From Pseudomonas sp. TMP9 (GTDB lineage: Bacteria > Pseudomonadota > Gammaproteobacteria > Pseudomonadales > Pseudomonadaceae): DNA of 64,000 nucleotides. Of this stretch, positions 26,988 through 36,664 are shown one piece after another. The translations under genes were made by a program, and so were the position numbers. Position 1 is the first letter of the stretch. Every line of letters begins with the position of its first letter. Below the pieces are notes generated by a model that was given only the letters and a program-made list of their open reading frames with translations, did not search any database and was not told the origin of the DNA. Location: NCBI RefSeq assembly GCF_037943105.1, contig NZ_CP149803.1, positions 3,142,001 to 3,206,000 of the forward strand, written 5' to 3'.

Positions 26988-28259
26988 ATGACCCTCACCA
27001 CTCCAGCCCGCGCCTGCGGCATCGACTTCGGCACCTCCAACTCCACTGTCGGCTGGCTGCGGCCGGGCGTCGACCCGCTGATCCCCCTAGAAGACGGTAA
27101 GATCACCCTGCCCTCAGTGGTGTTTTTCAATATGGAAGAACGCCGCCCCGTTTACGGTCGTCTGGCCCTGCAGGAATACCTAGAGGGGTACGAAGGCCGC
27201 CTGATGCGCTCGCTGAAAAGCCTGCTCGGCTCAAAGCTACTGAAAAGCGAAACCACGGTGCTGGGCAGCGCCCTGCCCTTCAAAGACCTGCTAGGCTTTT
27301 ATATAGGCGAGCTGAAAAAGCGTGCCGAGGCCACCTCCGGCCGGCCGTTTGAAGACGTGGTGCTGGGTCGGCCGGTGTTCTTCGTTGACGATGATCCGAT
27401 CGCAGACTTGGAGGCACAAAACACCCTGGTGGCAGTGGCGCATAAGCTCGGTTTTAAGGACGTGTCATTCCAATACGAACCCATTGCCGCTGCGTTTGAC
27501 TATGAGTCGGGCATCAGCCGGGAAGAACTGGTGCTGATCGTCGATATCGGCGGCGGCACCTCGGACTTCTCCCTGGTGCGCCTGGCCCCGGAACGGCGCA
27601 ACTTAGCTGACCGCCACACCGATATTCTCGCCACCGGGGGCGTGCATATCGGCGGTACTGATTTTGACAAGCAGCTATCGCTGGCCGGAGTGATGCCGCT
27701 GTTTGGCTATGGCAGCCGGATGAAAAGCGCCGCGCCGATGCCCACCAGTACGCACCTCAATTTGGCCACCTGGCACACCATCAATGCGGTCTATTCCGCG
27801 CAATCGCAACGCCAGCTGCAAAGCATGCGCTACGACATCATCGACCCCACCGGCATCGACCGCTTATTCCAGCTGATCGAGCGCCGCGATGGTCACTGGC
27901 TGGCCATGCAAGTTGAAGACAGCAAGATCGCCCTCACCGAGCAGGATGCTCGCCCCATCGACCTCGGCCGTCTTGAGTCGGGGTTGGTCGCCGAGTTGAC
28001 CCGCGCGCTGTTTGAAGACGCCATCGAACCGCTGCTACAGCGCATACATGCCAGCGTCACGCAGCTGCTCAGCGATGCCGGCGTTGGCATTGAGCAGATC
28101 GATACCGTGTTCTTTACCGGCGGCTCCAGTGGCATTCCCGCATTGCGCCAGAGCGTCGCGGCGATGCTACCCAATGCCCGCCACGTTGAAGGCAACACCT
28201 TCGGCAGCATCGGCAGCGGCTTGGCTATTGAGGCGATGAAGCGTTACGGCAGTTATTAA
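26988..28259 (+). CDS. yegD: Short Hsp70-family protein, YegD type
   Basis: A 423-residue actin-fold ATPase related to DnaK but lacking the substrate-binding domain and lid. Phosphate 1 loop is GIDFGTSNSTVGW, phosphate 2 is VDIGGGTSDFSLVRL, and the adenosine motif is FFTGGSSGIPALR; YEPIAAAFDYESG matches the connect region. It resembles E. coli YegD (450 residues), whose role is unknown. It is a single gene with its own upstream region and converges with ygiQ across family A repeats and a shared terminator. Confidence 0.88.
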   Translation: MTLTTPARACGIDFGTSNSTVGWLRPGVDPLIPLEDGKITLPSVVFFNMEERRPVYGRLALQEYLEGYEGRLMRSLKSLLGSKLLKSETTVLGSALPFKDLLGFYIGELKKRAEATSGRPFEDVVLGRPVFFVDDDPIADLEAQNTLVAVAHKLGFKDVSFQYEPIAAAFDYESGISREELVLIVDIGGGTSDFSLVRLAPERRNLADRHTDILATGGVHIGGTDFDKQLSLAGVMPLFGYGSRMKSAAPMPTSTHLNLATWHTINAVYSAQSQRQLQSMRYDIIDPTGIDRLFQLIERRDGHWLAMQVEDSKIALTEQDARPIDLGRLESGLVAELTRALFEDAIEPLLQRIHASVTQLLSDAGVGIEQIDTVFFTGGSSGIPALRQSVAAMLPNARHVEGNTFGSIGSGLAIEAMKRYGSY

Positions 28260-28262
28260 GCC

Positions 28263-28336
28263 GTAGGGTGGATGACGTTGTATCCATCCGCCATCAGCTG
28301 CACTGTGGTGGATGAGAACGGCGTCATCCACCCTAC
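28263..28336 (+). repeat. Palindromic repeat family A after the Hsp70-type gene
   Basis: GTAGGGTGGATGACG (28263) and CGTCATCCACCCTAC (to 28336) are exact inverted ends; inner ATCCATCCGCC and GGTGGATGAG make two hairpins. It has the same outer ends as the urtE-ureD copy. Confidence 0.8.
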
Positions 28337-28366
28337 ACAGTTGATCCGCAGCCCTTATCTGCACCA

Positions 28367-28398
28367 TAAAAAACGCCAGCTCAACGCTGGCGTTTTTA
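28367..28398. terminator. Bidirectional terminator between the Hsp70-type gene and ygiQ
   Basis: A-run, ACGCCAGC, short loop, GCTGGCGT, T-run: a strong symmetrical hairpin with A/T tracts on both sides, placed between convergent genes and 12 bases from the ygiQ stop. Confidence 0.9.
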
Positions 28399-28409
28399 TC
28401 TGCGCAAAA

Positions 28410-30734
28410 TCAGCGCGGTACAGCCGGCTTCTTCACCGGCTTCTTGCCTTTGCCTTTCGCGGCGTCAGAACGTTCTTTAGCCGCCTGTTGATTACGCACT
28501 TGAGCGGCGGCCTTGGCTTGCTCGCGCTTGTCCCAAGGGTTGCCGGCCGCCGCGCCGGTGTCCCGCGGCGGCAAGCCGGTGTGCTGGGTTAGCATCGGCT
28601 TACTCTTAGCAGCAGCGGCACCGGCAACTTTTTTGCTGCCCGCTGGCGTCGAGTTCTTCCGACGCGCGCTCTGGTAACCCTCGGTAGCCGGTTGGTGCAG
28701 CGGAATCAGCTGGTTCTTGCCCGGCCCGATCAAGTCGGCGCGGCCCATCCGAGTCAGCGCTTCGCGCAGCATCGGCCAGCCTTTGGGATCGTGGTATCGC
28801 AAGAACGCCTTGTGCAGACGACGCTGCTCTTCGCTTTTGACGATGGCCACGCTGTCGCTCTTATAGCTGACCTTGCGCAGCGGGTTCTTGCCCGAGTGGT
28901 ACATGGCGGTGGCAGTAGCCATCGGCGAGGGGTAGAAGGCCTGCACCTGATCAGCGCGAAAGCCGCTGCTTTTCAGCCACAAGGCGAGGTTCATCATGTC
29001 CTCATCCGTGGTGCCCGGATGCGCCGCGATAAAGTACGGGATCAGGTACTGCTCTTTACCCGCTTCTTTGGAGTACTTCTCGAACATACGCTTGAACTTG
29101 TCGTAGCTACCAATGCCCGGCTTCATCATCTGATTCAGCGGGCCTTCCTCGGTGTGCTCCGGGGCGATTTTCAGGTAGCCGCCGACATGGTGGGTGACCA
29201 GCTCCTTGACATACTCCGGCGACTCAACCGCCAGGTCGTAACGCAGGCCAGAGGCAATCAGAATTTTCTTCACGCCCGGCAACGCGCGAGCGCTGCGATA
29301 GAGCTGAATCAAGGCCGAGTGATCGGTGTTCAGGTTCGGGCAGATGCCGGGGAACACGCAGGACGGCTTACGGCACGCCGATTCAATTTCCGGGCTCTTG
29401 CAGGCAATGCGGTACATGTTCGCGGTTGGCCCGCCGAGGTCGGAAATCACCCCGGTAAACCCTGGCACCTTGTCGCGGATTTCTTCGATCTCGCGGATGA
29501 TCGACTCTTCCGAACGGTTCTGGATAATGCGGCCTTCGTGCTCAGTGATCGAACAGAAGGTACAGCCACCGAAGCAGCCGCGCATGATGTTCACCGAGAA
29601 GCGAATCATGTCGTAAGCCGGGATTTTCTCTTTGCCATACACCGGGTGCGGAACGCGCGCGTAGGGCATGCCGAACACGTAATCCATCTCTTCGGTGCTC
29701 ATGGGGATGGGCGGCGGATTGAACCACACATCCACGTCGCCGTGTTTTTGCACCAGCGCACGGGCGTTGCCTGGGTTGGTTTCCAGGTGCAGTACACGGT
29801 TAGCGTGGGCATACAGCACCGCGTCGGCGCGTACTTTTTCCATCGACGGCAGGCGGATTACCGTTTTGTCGCGGGTCATTCGCGGACTGTCGAGCAACTG
29901 CACAACCTGCGGCTCGTTCGGGTCTTCCACCGGAGCCTTGTTCTGTTCAATGGCGCAGGCTTCGGTGTCTTGGGTATTCACGTACGGGTTGATGATCTTG
30001 TCGACCTTGCCCGGTCGATCGATACGCGTGGAATCGACTTCGTACCAGCCTTGCGGCGTATCACGGCGGATAAAGACCGTGCCACGCACGTCGGTGATGT
30101 CTTCGATCTTATGGCCGTAGGACAAGCGTTGAGCGACTTCGACAATGGCCCGCTCGGCGTTGCCATAGAGCAGGATGTCGGCGCTGGCGTCGATCAGGAT
30201 CGAGTTGCGCACTTTGTCCTGCCAGTAATCGTAATGAGCGATGCGGCGCAACGACGCTTCGATACCGCCCAGCACAATCGGCACGTTTTTATAGGCTTCT
30301 TTACAGCGCTGGCTGTACACCAGGCTGGCGCGATCAGGGCGCTTACCGGCCATACCGCCAGGGGTGTAGGCATCATCCGAACGGATTTTTTTATCGGCGG
30401 TGTAGCGGTTGATCATCGAGTCCATGTTGCCGGCCGCCACACCGAAGAACAGGTTCGGCTCGCCGAGCTTCATAAAGTCGTCTTTCGACTGCCAGTTCGG
30501 CTGGGCGATAATGCCCACGCGAAAGCCTTGCGACTCCAGTAGCCGGCCAATAATCGCCATGCCGAAAGACGGATGATCAACATAGGCATCACCGGTAACG
30601 ATGATGATGTCGCAGCTGTCCCAGCCAAGCTGATCCATCTCTTCCCGGCTCATCGGCAGGAAAGGTGCAGGCCCGAAACACTCGGCCCAGTACTTTGGAT
30701 AATCGAATAACGGCTTGGCGGCTTGCATGGACAT
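28410..30734 (-). CDS. YgiQ-family radical SAM protein
   Basis: A 774-residue radical SAM protein of the UPF0313 (YgiQ) family. The iron-sulfur motif CFGGCTFC has C387, C391 and C394. A B12-binding-like N-terminal part ([21 protein letters not shown]) precedes it. The C-terminal 70 residues are lysine- and alanine-rich and low in complexity. Substrate and reaction are not known for the family. ATG 30734 ([16 protein letters not shown]) is chosen over an upstream in-frame start that lies in non-conserved sequence. The gene stands alone. Confidence 0.9.
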   Translation of the reverse strand: MSMQAAKPLFDYPKYWAECFGPAPFLPMSREEMDQLGWDSCDIIIVTGDAYVDHPSFGMAIIGRLLESQGFRVGIIAQPNWQSKDDFMKLGEPNLFFGVAAGNMDSMINRYTADKKIRSDDAYTPGGMAGKRPDRASLVYSQRCKEAYKNVPIVLGGIEASLRRIAHYDYWQDKVRNSILIDASADILLYGNAERAIVEVAQRLSYGHKIEDITDVRGTVFIRRDTPQGWYEVDSTRIDRPGKVDKIINPYVNTQDTEACAIEQNKAPVEDPNEPQVVQLLDSPRMTRDKTVIRLPSMEKVRADAVLYAHANRVLHLETNPGNARALVQKHGDVDVWFNPPPIPMSTEEMDYVFGMPYARVPHPVYGKEKIPAYDMIRFSVNIMRGCFGGCTFCSITEHEGRIIQNRSEESIIREIEEIRDKVPGFTGVISDLGGPTANMYRIACKSPEIESACRKPSCVFPGICPNLNTDHSALIQLYRSARALPGVKKILIASGLRYDLAVESPEYVKELVTHHVGGYLKIAPEHTEEGPLNQMMKPGIGSYDKFKRMFEKYSKEAGKEQYLIPYFIAAHPGTTDEDMMNLALWLKSSGFRADQVQAFYPSPMATATAMYHSGKNPLRKVSYKSDSVAIVKSEEQRRLHKAFLRYHDPKGWPMLREALTRMGRADLIGPGKNQLIPLHQPATEGYQSARRKNSTPAGSKKVAGAAAAKSKPMLTQHTGLPPRDTGAAAGNPWDKREQAKAAAQVRNQQAAKERSDAAKGKGKKPVKKPAVPR

Positions 30735-30895
30735 GGAAAGTGACCGGCGGTAGCGAACAGGGAGGGTAAATCGCGGCCGCGGAATATAGCACAAAATTTA
30801 ACCAAACCCGACTCAAACGCTGGGTTTTATGGCTGAAATACACTCCACCCCATACGCCTCTCGCCTTACTGATTTCGGGCCATAAGCGCCCTGCT

Positions 30896-31975
30896 TCAGC
30901 CCGTTCGATAGCGGCGCGGCACGCGTGCGGTGACCTTGCTCAGCAATTCATAGCCGATGGTGCCGGCGGCCTGCGCCACCTCATCCACTGGCAATTGCGC
31001 GCCCCATAATTCAACGGCATCGCCTTCGGTCGCCTCAGGCACATCGGTCAGATCAACCGTCAGCATGTCCATGGACACTCGCCCAACCAGCGCCACGCGC
31101 TGCCCCCGCACAATAACCGGTGTACCTGCGGGCGCATGCCGTGGGTAACCATCGGCATAACCACAACTGACCGTACCAATACGCGACGGTCGCGCGGCGC
31201 GCCAAGCACCGCCATAGCCGACCGCGTCACCAACGTCGATATCGCGACACGCGATCAGTTGCGCCGTCAGGCTCATGGCCGGGCGCAAACCCAGCTCTTC
31301 GACGCCCAAGTCAGCAAAAGGCGTGGCTCCGTAGAGCATAATGCCGGGGCGCAACCAATCCATATGCGCCGCCGGAATGGTCAGTATCGCCGCTGAGTTG
31401 GCCAGCGAACGCTGGGCGAAATCTAAATCCAACAGATCAAGAAACTGCTCAAGTTGGCCTTCGCTGACGTCACTGCCGCGCTCATCGGCGCAGGCAAAGT
31501 GGCTGAGTAGATTCAGCTCGCCGACGTGCGCGGCACCGTGCAAATGCCCGAACCAATCGCGCAACGCGGCGGCATTGAAACCTAGCCGATGCATGCCGCT
31601 GTCAAGCTTCAACCAGACGGCTAAAGGCCGGCGCAACGTGGCGGCGAGAAGCTGTTGGGCCTGCAGCGCAGTGTGTACCACCACATCCAGGCCCAGCTGC
31701 GCGGCAAACTGATATTCATCTGCTGCAAAGCACCCTTCCAGCAGCAAAATTCGCGCCTCACCGTGCAAAGCCCGGACCTCTGCGGCTTCTTCCAAGCTGG
31801 CCACGGCAAAGCCATCGGCCACATCATGCAGGGCCGTCACCACCTCACGCACGCCGTGCCCATAGGCGTTTGCCTTGACCACCGCAAATGCCTGCCGCCC
31901 CGGCGCACAGCGCTTGGCCACGGCATAGTTGTGAGCAATCGCAGACAAATCAATCGTGGCAACAAGCGGGCGCAT
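30896..31975 (-). CDS. alr: Alanine racemase
   Basis: PLP enzyme that interconverts L- and D-alanine for peptidoglycan. The 359 residues include the PLP lysine K34 in VVKANAYGHG, the C-terminal catalytic-tyrosine region VGYGGAWRA and CGYADGYPR. Length fits the biosynthetic or DadX type; its place beside dnaB matches the Alr locus. A terminator hairpin separates it from dnaB, so it likely has its own promoter. The C-terminal end VPRRYRTG is normal. Confidence 0.95.
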   Translation of the reverse strand: MRPLVATIDLSAIAHNYAVAKRCAPGRQAFAVVKANAYGHGVREVVTALHDVADGFAVASLEEAAEVRALHGEARILLLEGCFAADEYQFAAQLGLDVVVHTALQAQQLLAATLRRPLAVWLKLDSGMHRLGFNAAALRDWFGHLHGAAHVGELNLLSHFACADERGSDVSEGQLEQFLDLLDLDFAQRSLANSAAILTIPAAHMDWLRPGIMLYGATPFADLGVEELGLRPAMSLTAQLIACRDIDVGDAVGYGGAWRAARPSRIGTVSCGYADGYPRHAPAGTPVIVRGQRVALVGRVSMDMLTVDLTDVPEATEGDAVELWGAQLPVDEVAQAAGTIGYELLSKVTARVPRRYRTG

Positions 31976-31989
31976 GGGAGCAATATCCT

Positions 31990-32031
31990 AAAAAAACGGG
32001 CGGCCAGTTTAACCACTGGCTGCCCGTTTTT
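31990..32031 (-). terminator. Terminator after dnaB
   Basis: On the - strand, ACGGGC-A-GCCAGT, a short loop, ACTGGC-C-GCCCGT, then seven T. It is strong, with some A-run on the other side, and lies about 40 bases after the dnaB stop. Confidence 0.88.
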
Positions 32032-32070
32032 ATTGATCTGGCGCGGTAAAAAGCGCGCCATGGCGCAACG

Positions 32071-33465
32071 TTAGTCTTCGTCGAACTGATAGCTGCCCGG
32101 CGCCAGATTTTCGAATCGCGAATACTTGCCCAAGAAGGCCAAACGCGTGGTGCCGATCGGGCCATTACGCTGTTTGCCGATGATGATCTCGGCAACGCCC
32201 TTGTATTCGGTTTCCGGGTGATACACCTCATCCCGGTACACGAACATGATGATGTCGGCGTCTTGCTCGATAGCCCCGGACTCACGCAAGTCAGAGTTGA
32301 TTGGGCGTTTGTTCGGGCGCTGCTCGAGGCCGCGGTTCAGCTGCGACAGCGCCACCACGGGGCAATTGAATTCTTTGGCCAAGGCCTTTAGCGAGCGGGA
32401 GATTTCAGAAATCTCGTTCACTCGGCTGTCGCTGCTGGAACCGGGGATCTGCATCAATTGCAGATAGTCGACCATGATCATGCCGATCTCGCCGTGCTCG
32501 CGAGCCAAGCGCCGCGTGCGCGCACGCATCTCTGAGGGCGAGATGCCAGCGGTATCGTCGATAAACAGCTTGCGGTCGTTGAGCAGGTTGACGGCACTGG
32601 TCAGGCGCGGCCAATCGTCATCATCCAAACGCCCGGCACGCACCTTGGTTTGGTCAATGCGGCCCAAGGAGGCGAGCATCCGCATGACGATGGAGTCAGC
32701 AGGCATTTCCAGGGAGTACACGACAATGGCCTTGTCGCTGCGCAACACGGCATTCTCCACCAGGTTCATGGCGAAGGTGGTCTTACCCATCGACGGACGA
32801 CCGGCGACGATCACCAAATCCGCCGGCTGCAAGCCACTGGTCTGCGCGTCCAGGTCGGTAAAGCCGGTGGACAACCCGGTGATTGCATCACCGGAATTGA
32901 ACAAGGTGTCGATGCGGTCAATGGCCTTGACCAAGATATCGTTGATCATCACCGGCCCGCCGCTCTTGGGCCGCGCCTCGGCGATCTGAAAGATCAGCCG
33001 CTCAGCCTCATCAAGGATTTCCTCGCCGGTACGGCCTTGCGGCGAATACGCGCTGTCGGCGATTTCGCCGCTGATGCCGATCAATTGCCGCAGCGTGGCG
33101 CGCTCGCGAATGATCTGCGCATAAGCCTTGATGTTGGCCACCGACGGGATATTTTTCGCCAACTCGCCGAGGTAGGCCAGCCCACCCACCTGCGACAGCT
33201 GGCCTTCCTTGTCCAATTGCTCGGACACCGTGACCACGTCAAACGGGTGGTTACGCTCAGCCAGCTTAAAGATTGCGCGGAAGATCAGGCGGTGGTCGTG
33301 GCGATAGAAGTCGCCATCGGACACCGCATCCAACACCCGCTCCCACGCATTGTTGTCGAGCATCAGGCCGCCGAGCACGGCTTGCTCGGCCTCGATCGAG
33401 TGCGGTGGCACCTTCAGGGCAGAGGTTTGCAGGTCGTACTGTTCGGGCAGGCTGATGTCGTTCAT
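32071..33465 (-). CDS. dnaB: Replicative DNA helicase DnaB
   Basis: Hexameric 5'-3' helicase that opens the replication fork. The 464 residues have an N-terminal collar domain (PPHSIEAEQAVLGGLMLDN, about 20-125), a linker, and a RecA-like ATPase with Walker A VAGRPSMGKTTFAMN (near residue 225), Walker B IGMIMVDYLQLM and ALSQLNRGLEQRPNKRP. No intein is present. It follows the rplI terminator and ends in its own terminator. Confidence 0.98.
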   Translation of the reverse strand: MNDISLPEQYDLQTSALKVPPHSIEAEQAVLGGLMLDNNAWERVLDAVSDGDFYRHDHRLIFRAIFKLAERNHPFDVVTVSEQLDKEGQLSQVGGLAYLGELAKNIPSVANIKAYAQIIRERATLRQLIGISGEIADSAYSPQGRTGEEILDEAERLIFQIAEARPKSGGPVMINDILVKAIDRIDTLFNSGDAITGLSTGFTDLDAQTSGLQPADLVIVAGRPSMGKTTFAMNLVENAVLRSDKAIVVYSLEMPADSIVMRMLASLGRIDQTKVRAGRLDDDDWPRLTSAVNLLNDRKLFIDDTAGISPSEMRARTRRLAREHGEIGMIMVDYLQLMQIPGSSSDSRVNEISEISRSLKALAKEFNCPVVALSQLNRGLEQRPNKRPINSDLRESGAIEQDADIIMFVYRDEVYHPETEYKGVAEIIIGKQRNGPIGTTRLAFLGKYSRFENLAPGSYQFDED

Positions 33466-33491
33466 AAGGCTCAGGAAAAATTCTATGGTGT

Positions 33492-33532
33492 AAAAACAAA
33501 GGGCACGTCATCGCTCTCGCAATGCCGTGCCC
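33492..33532 (-). terminator. Terminator of the rpsF-rpsR-rplI operon
   Basis: On the - strand, GGGCACG and CGTGCCC form a stem around an 18-base loop, extended by inner CAT/ATG pairing, followed by TTTGTTTTT. It lies 48 bases after the rplI stop and before dnaB. Confidence 0.75.
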
Positions 33533-33580
33533 GATGTTAGCGGGCCCGCACCTAAGTGCAAGCCCAGTTCAGCGGTTCGC

Positions 33581-34027
33581 TTAAGCGGCGACCACAACAA
33601 CCTTAACGGTTGCTTCAACGTCGCTGTGCAGGTGCACGGCCACGTCGTATTCGCCGAGTTGGCGAATGGTGCCGTTCGGCAGACGCACTTCAGCTTTAGC
33701 CACTTCAACGCCAGAGGCGGTCAGGGCTTCGGCAATGTCGTGAGTACCGATGGAGCCGAACAGTTTGCCTTCATCGCCCGCAGTAGCGGTGATGGTGACT
33801 TCCAGTTCAGCCAACTGGGCAGCGCGGGATTCAGCGTACGCTTTCTTCTCGACAGCCAGTTTTTCCAACTCGGCGCGACGTGCTTCAAACGCAGCCACGT
33901 TGGCTGGGGTTGCAGCAGTTGCTTTGCCGAATGGCAGCAGGAAGTTACGACCGTAACCGGACTTAACATTCACTTTATCGCCCAGGTTGCCCAGGTTGGC
34001 GATTTTTTCCAGCAGGATCAGTTCCAT
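33581..34027 (-). CDS. rplI: 50S ribosomal protein L9
   Basis: Ribosomal protein L9, 148 residues, normal length. It begins [30 protein letters not shown], with the long central helix ([34 protein letters not shown]) and the C-terminal 23S rRNA-binding domain. It is the last gene of the rpsF operon. AAGAGG lies before the ATG. Confidence 0.98.
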   Translation of the reverse strand: MELILLEKIANLGNLGDKVNVKSGYGRNFLLPFGKATAATPANVAAFEARRAELEKLAVEKKAYAESRAAQLAELEVTITATAGDEGKLFGSIGTHDIAEALTASGVEVAKAEVRLPNGTIRQLGEYDVAVHLHSDVEATVKVVVVAA

Positions 34028-34048
34028 TTGGTAATAACCTCTTAACTT

Positions 34049-34942
34049 TTAACCTTCACCGTCCGCGGGGCCCGAGCCTTGTTTGCGCTCAAAGCGACCA
34101 CGAAAATCAAACAGACTGTCGACAATGGCCAAAACCACCAGTAACGGATAAGTCAGCTGCATAAACAGCAACAGCGTGATGTACAACCCAACCAGCCAGA
34201 ACTTGCCCAGCCGACCTTGCGCCACCATCCCATGCAACAGAGCGATGCCCGCAAACGCCAACGGCACACTGCATAACGGCGTCAGCATGGCCATTTGCGG
34301 ACCTAAATTAGGCCCCAACAGCATGCCAACCAGCAGCAACATCGCCAGCGGTGGTGGAAGGCGTAGCGCACGAAATTCGCGGCCAAAACCACCCGGGTTA
34401 TACAACTGCGCCTGCCAGAAGCGCCCAAGCATAAGGCTCAACAGGCTGACTATCTGCAACAACGCCGCGATCAAACCGGTCAGCACCGGTGCAATCAGGC
34501 TGTCCAGACGCGCTCGCTCATCCACCGACATCTGCTGATGGACCCCTTCGAGCATTTGCGGCATGAGCTTTTGCAGCTCAAGCGCCATCGCCTCAATGGG
34601 TTCGCGGAACACCGCACCCAAGACCAACCCATACACCAGGCCTAATGCCACGCTGCATAGCAGCACACGATTCCAGGACACGTTAGCGCGCAATAACAGC
34701 GCCAATCCCAGCGCACCGAGCAACACCAACAGGGTGCGCGGCTCACCAAAATACCACCAGCCAATGGCCGGTAGCAGGGCCCAGACGAGGATGCCAATGG
34801 CATCACTCCAACCGCGCCGCAGAAGCACCAAGCTTCCAGCGGCAGCACTCAACCAGAACAACAGCGGCAATGCCGCACAAACCACCACTACTAGAGTGGC
34901 CTGCATACGGCCGCGCATAATAAATTCGGCTAAGGCGCGCAT
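34049..34942 (-). CDS. Polytopic membrane protein within the rpsF operon
   Basis: A 297-residue protein with about eight hydrophobic segments (QATLVVVVCAALPLLFWLSAAAGSLVLL at the N-terminus, TLLLFMQLTYPLLVVLAIVDSLF at the C-terminus) and a short charged tail. The central DERARLDSLIAPVLTG resembles proteins of the DUF2232/YybS group, a tentative call. It sits between rpsR and rplI, where pseudomonads (PA4933 in PAO1) carry a membrane-protein gene. AGGGA precedes the ATG. Function unknown; the operon suggests ribosome-linked expression. Confidence 0.7.
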   Translation of the reverse strand: MRALAEFIMRGRMQATLVVVVCAALPLLFWLSAAAGSLVLLRRGWSDAIGILVWALLPAIGWWYFGEPRTLLVLLGALGLALLLRANVSWNRVLLCSVALGLVYGLVLGAVFREPIEAMALELQKLMPQMLEGVHQQMSVDERARLDSLIAPVLTGLIAALLQIVSLLSLMLGRFWQAQLYNPGGFGREFRALRLPPPLAMLLLVGMLLGPNLGPQMAMLTPLCSVPLAFAGIALLHGMVAQGRLGKFWLVGLYITLLLFMQLTYPLLVVLAIVDSLFDFRGRFERKQGSGPADGEG

Positions 34943-34978
34943 GCGATCTATCCCTTACTTTATGTCGACGACCCGGTC

Positions 34979-35209
34979 TCAGCGGCCGTGGCTGTCGGTG
35001 TAGGGCAGCAGGGCCAGGAAGCGGGCGCGCTTGATAGCGGTAGCCAGCTGACGCTGATAACGAGCCTTAGTACCGGTGATACGGCTAGGAACGATCTTGC
35101 CGGTTTCCGAGATATAAGCTTTCAGCGTATTGAGATCTTTGAAATCGATCTCTTTCACTTCTTCTGCGGTGAAACGGCAGAATTTACGACGACGGAAGAA
35201 ACGTGCCAT
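34979..35209 (-). CDS. rpsR: 30S ribosomal protein S18
   Basis: Ribosomal protein S18, 76 residues, normal length. [16 protein letters not shown] at the start and [25 protein letters not shown] at the end are diagnostic. It binds S6 as a heterodimer in the platform of the 30S subunit. GAGGAG lies 10 bases before the ATG; rpsF is 28 bases upstream. Confidence 0.98.
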   Translation of the reverse strand: MARFFRRRKFCRFTAEEVKEIDFKDLNTLKAYISETGKIVPSRITGTKARYQRQLATAIKRARFLALLPYTDSHGR

Positions 35210-35237
35210 GAGAGTGGCTCCTCAATAGATCCGTGGA

Positions 35238-35660
35238 TTACTCGTCAGCGTTGTCGCTGTCGTTGTTGTCGCTGTCATCGCCATCAGTAGCATCGGCATT
35301 GTCAGGACGGTCACGACGCTCACGGCGCTCACTGCGGTTTTCTTCGGCCTTGAGCATCTCGGACTGGTCGATAACGGCCTCGTCGCGACGGATGACCAAG
35401 TTACGGATCACGGCATCGTTGTAACGGAAGTTGTCTTCCAGCTCAGCCAAGGCTTTGCCAGTGCACTCAACGTTCAGCATCACGTAATGAGCTTTGTGGA
35501 CGTTGTTGATGGCGTAAGCCAGCTGACGACGACCCCAATCTTCCAGGCGATGAATCTTGCCGCCGTCTTCTTCGATCAGCTTGGTGTAACGCTCAACCAT
35601 GCCGCCGACTTGCTCGCTCTGGTCCGGGTGAACCAGAAAGATGATTTCGTAATGACGCAT
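35238..35660 (-). CDS. rpsF: 30S ribosomal protein S6
   Basis: Ribosomal protein S6, 140 residues. It starts [18 protein letters not shown] and contains [15 protein letters not shown] and [10 protein letters not shown]. The acidic, Asp/Asn-rich C-terminal tail ([21 protein letters not shown]) resembles the glutamate-modified tail region of enterobacterial S6, here with aspartate; whether RimK acts on it is unknown. First gene of the operon; the leader has a promoter, a terminator-like hairpin and another hairpin. Confidence 0.98.
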   Translation of the reverse strand: MRHYEIIFLVHPDQSEQVGGMVERYTKLIEEDGGKIHRLEDWGRRQLAYAINNVHKAHYVMLNVECTGKALAELEDNFRYNDAVIRNLVIRRDEAVIDQSEMLKAEENRSERRERRDRPDNADATDGDDSDNNDSDNADE

Positions 35661-35681
35661 AAATGCTCCTTACGGGTTGAA

Positions 35682-35705
35682 GCCTGCCGCGAAATGCGGT
35701 CAGGC
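35682..35705 (-). promoter_or_regulatory. Hairpin in the rpsF leader (possible S6:S18 site)
   Basis: On the - strand, GCCTG-A-CCGC-ATTTC-GCGG-CAGGC: two helices with one bulged A, 10 bases upstream of the AAGGAG site of rpsF. Feedback of rpsF by S6:S18 on a leader hairpin is known in other bacteria; identity with that motif is not established here. Confidence 0.45.
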
Positions 35706-35740
35706 AAGGAGTGAATTTCACTTGTTTGTCTTGCTGAAAC

Positions 35741-35759
35741 AAAAAGGCGCAACAGCGCC
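35741..35759 (-). terminator. Terminator or attenuator between rlmB and rpsF
   Basis: On the - strand, GGCGC-TGTT-GCGCC followed by five T. It may end the rnr-rlmB transcript, but it lies just downstream of the predicted rpsF promoter, so it would also be in the rpsF leader. Confidence 0.65.
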
Positions 35760-35781
35760 TGCCGTCGCGGCAAGGGGCAGC

Positions 35782-35810
35782 ATTCTAGTGAAGCCCCTTA
35801 CCACACGCAA
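35782..35810 (-). promoter_or_regulatory. Sigma-70 promoter of the rpsF operon
   Basis: On the - strand, TTGCGT (35805-35810), 17 bases, TAGAAT (35782-35787), then a GC-rich discriminator, typical of ribosomal-protein promoters under stringent control. The predicted leader is about 115 bases. Confidence 0.65.
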
Positions 35811-35908
35811 GATCAACTGGTGATTATTTGAACAATCAAGCGCTCACGTGAAAAGCTAAGCGCGGCACAACGGCTAAAACCGAGCGCCGTGGGCGCCCGG
35901 TATCGGCG

Positions 35909-36664
35909 CTACTTCTTTTTGCTGGCAGCCTTGCGCTGACGCAATGCCTCGAACAAACAAACGCCGGTGGCTACCGACACATTCAGGCTGCTGACGCTGC
36001 CTGCCATCGGCAGCTTGACCAAGTAATCGCAATGCTCGCGGGTCAAGCGGCGCATGCCTTTGCCTTCCGCGCCCATGATCAGAATGGTCGGCCCGGTCAG
36101 GTCATGCTCGTACAACTCCATCTCCGCCTCACCCGCCGTACCCACGACCCACAGGCCGCGCTGCTGAAGCTTTTCAAGCGTACGCGCCAGGTTGGTCACC
36201 GCCACCAACGGAATGACCTCAGCCGCACCACATGCAACTTTGCGCACGGTGGCGTTGAGCGTGGCTGATTTATCCTTTGGCACAATGACCGCCAGCGCAC
36301 CGGCAGCATCAGCCGTACGCAGGCACGCGCCAAGGTTATGTGGATCGGTCACGCCATCGAGCACCAGCAACAAAGGCGCGCCGTCAGTGCGATCAAGCAG
36401 CTCGTCGAGCATGGCTTCACCCCAGACCTGACTGGGGCTGACATCGGCCACCACGCCCTGATGCACGCCCTCGACCCACGAGTCCATCTCGCGGCGCTCG
36501 CACTGGCCAACAGTAACCCGCGACTCCGCCGCTAACGCCAGGAGCACCTGCACACGCGGGTCATTGCGCCCTTCTGCCAGCCACACCTGCTTGACCCGCT
36601 TCGGGTGATGGCGCAGCAATGCCTCTACTGCGTGTACGCCGTAGATTTTCTCCAGCTGACTCAT
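35909..36664 (-). CDS. rlmB: 23S rRNA (guanosine-2'-O-)-methyltransferase RlmB
   Basis: SpoU-type SAM-dependent enzyme that methylates G2251 of 23S rRNA (E. coli numbering). The 251 residues have the N-terminal substrate-binding domain (EKIYGVHAVEALLRHHPKRVKQVW) and the knotted C-terminal domain with LDGVTDPHNLGACLRTADAAG, LIMGAEGKGMRRLT and LPMAGSVSSLNVSVATGVCLFEALRQR. Its ATG overlaps the rnr stop by four bases, as in other gammaproteobacteria. Confidence 0.96.
   Translation of the reverse strand: MSQLEKIYGVHAVEALLRHHPKRVKQVWLAEGRNDPRVQVLLALAAESRVTVGQCERREMDSWVEGVHQGVVADVSPSQVWGEAMLDELLDRTDGAPLLLVLDGVTDPHNLGACLRTADAAGALAVIVPKDKSATLNATVRKVACGAAEVIPLVAVTNLARTLEKLQQRGLWVVGTAGEAEMELYEHDLTGPTILIMGAEGKGMRRLTREHCDYLVKLPMAGSVSSLNVSVATGVCLFEALRQRKAASKKK

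Noticed and set aside
28692-30542. 616-codon open frame on the + strand, antisense to ygiQ
   Set aside because: It mirrors a strongly conserved radical SAM gene in GC-rich DNA; composition is arginine/valine/histidine-rich with no family match.
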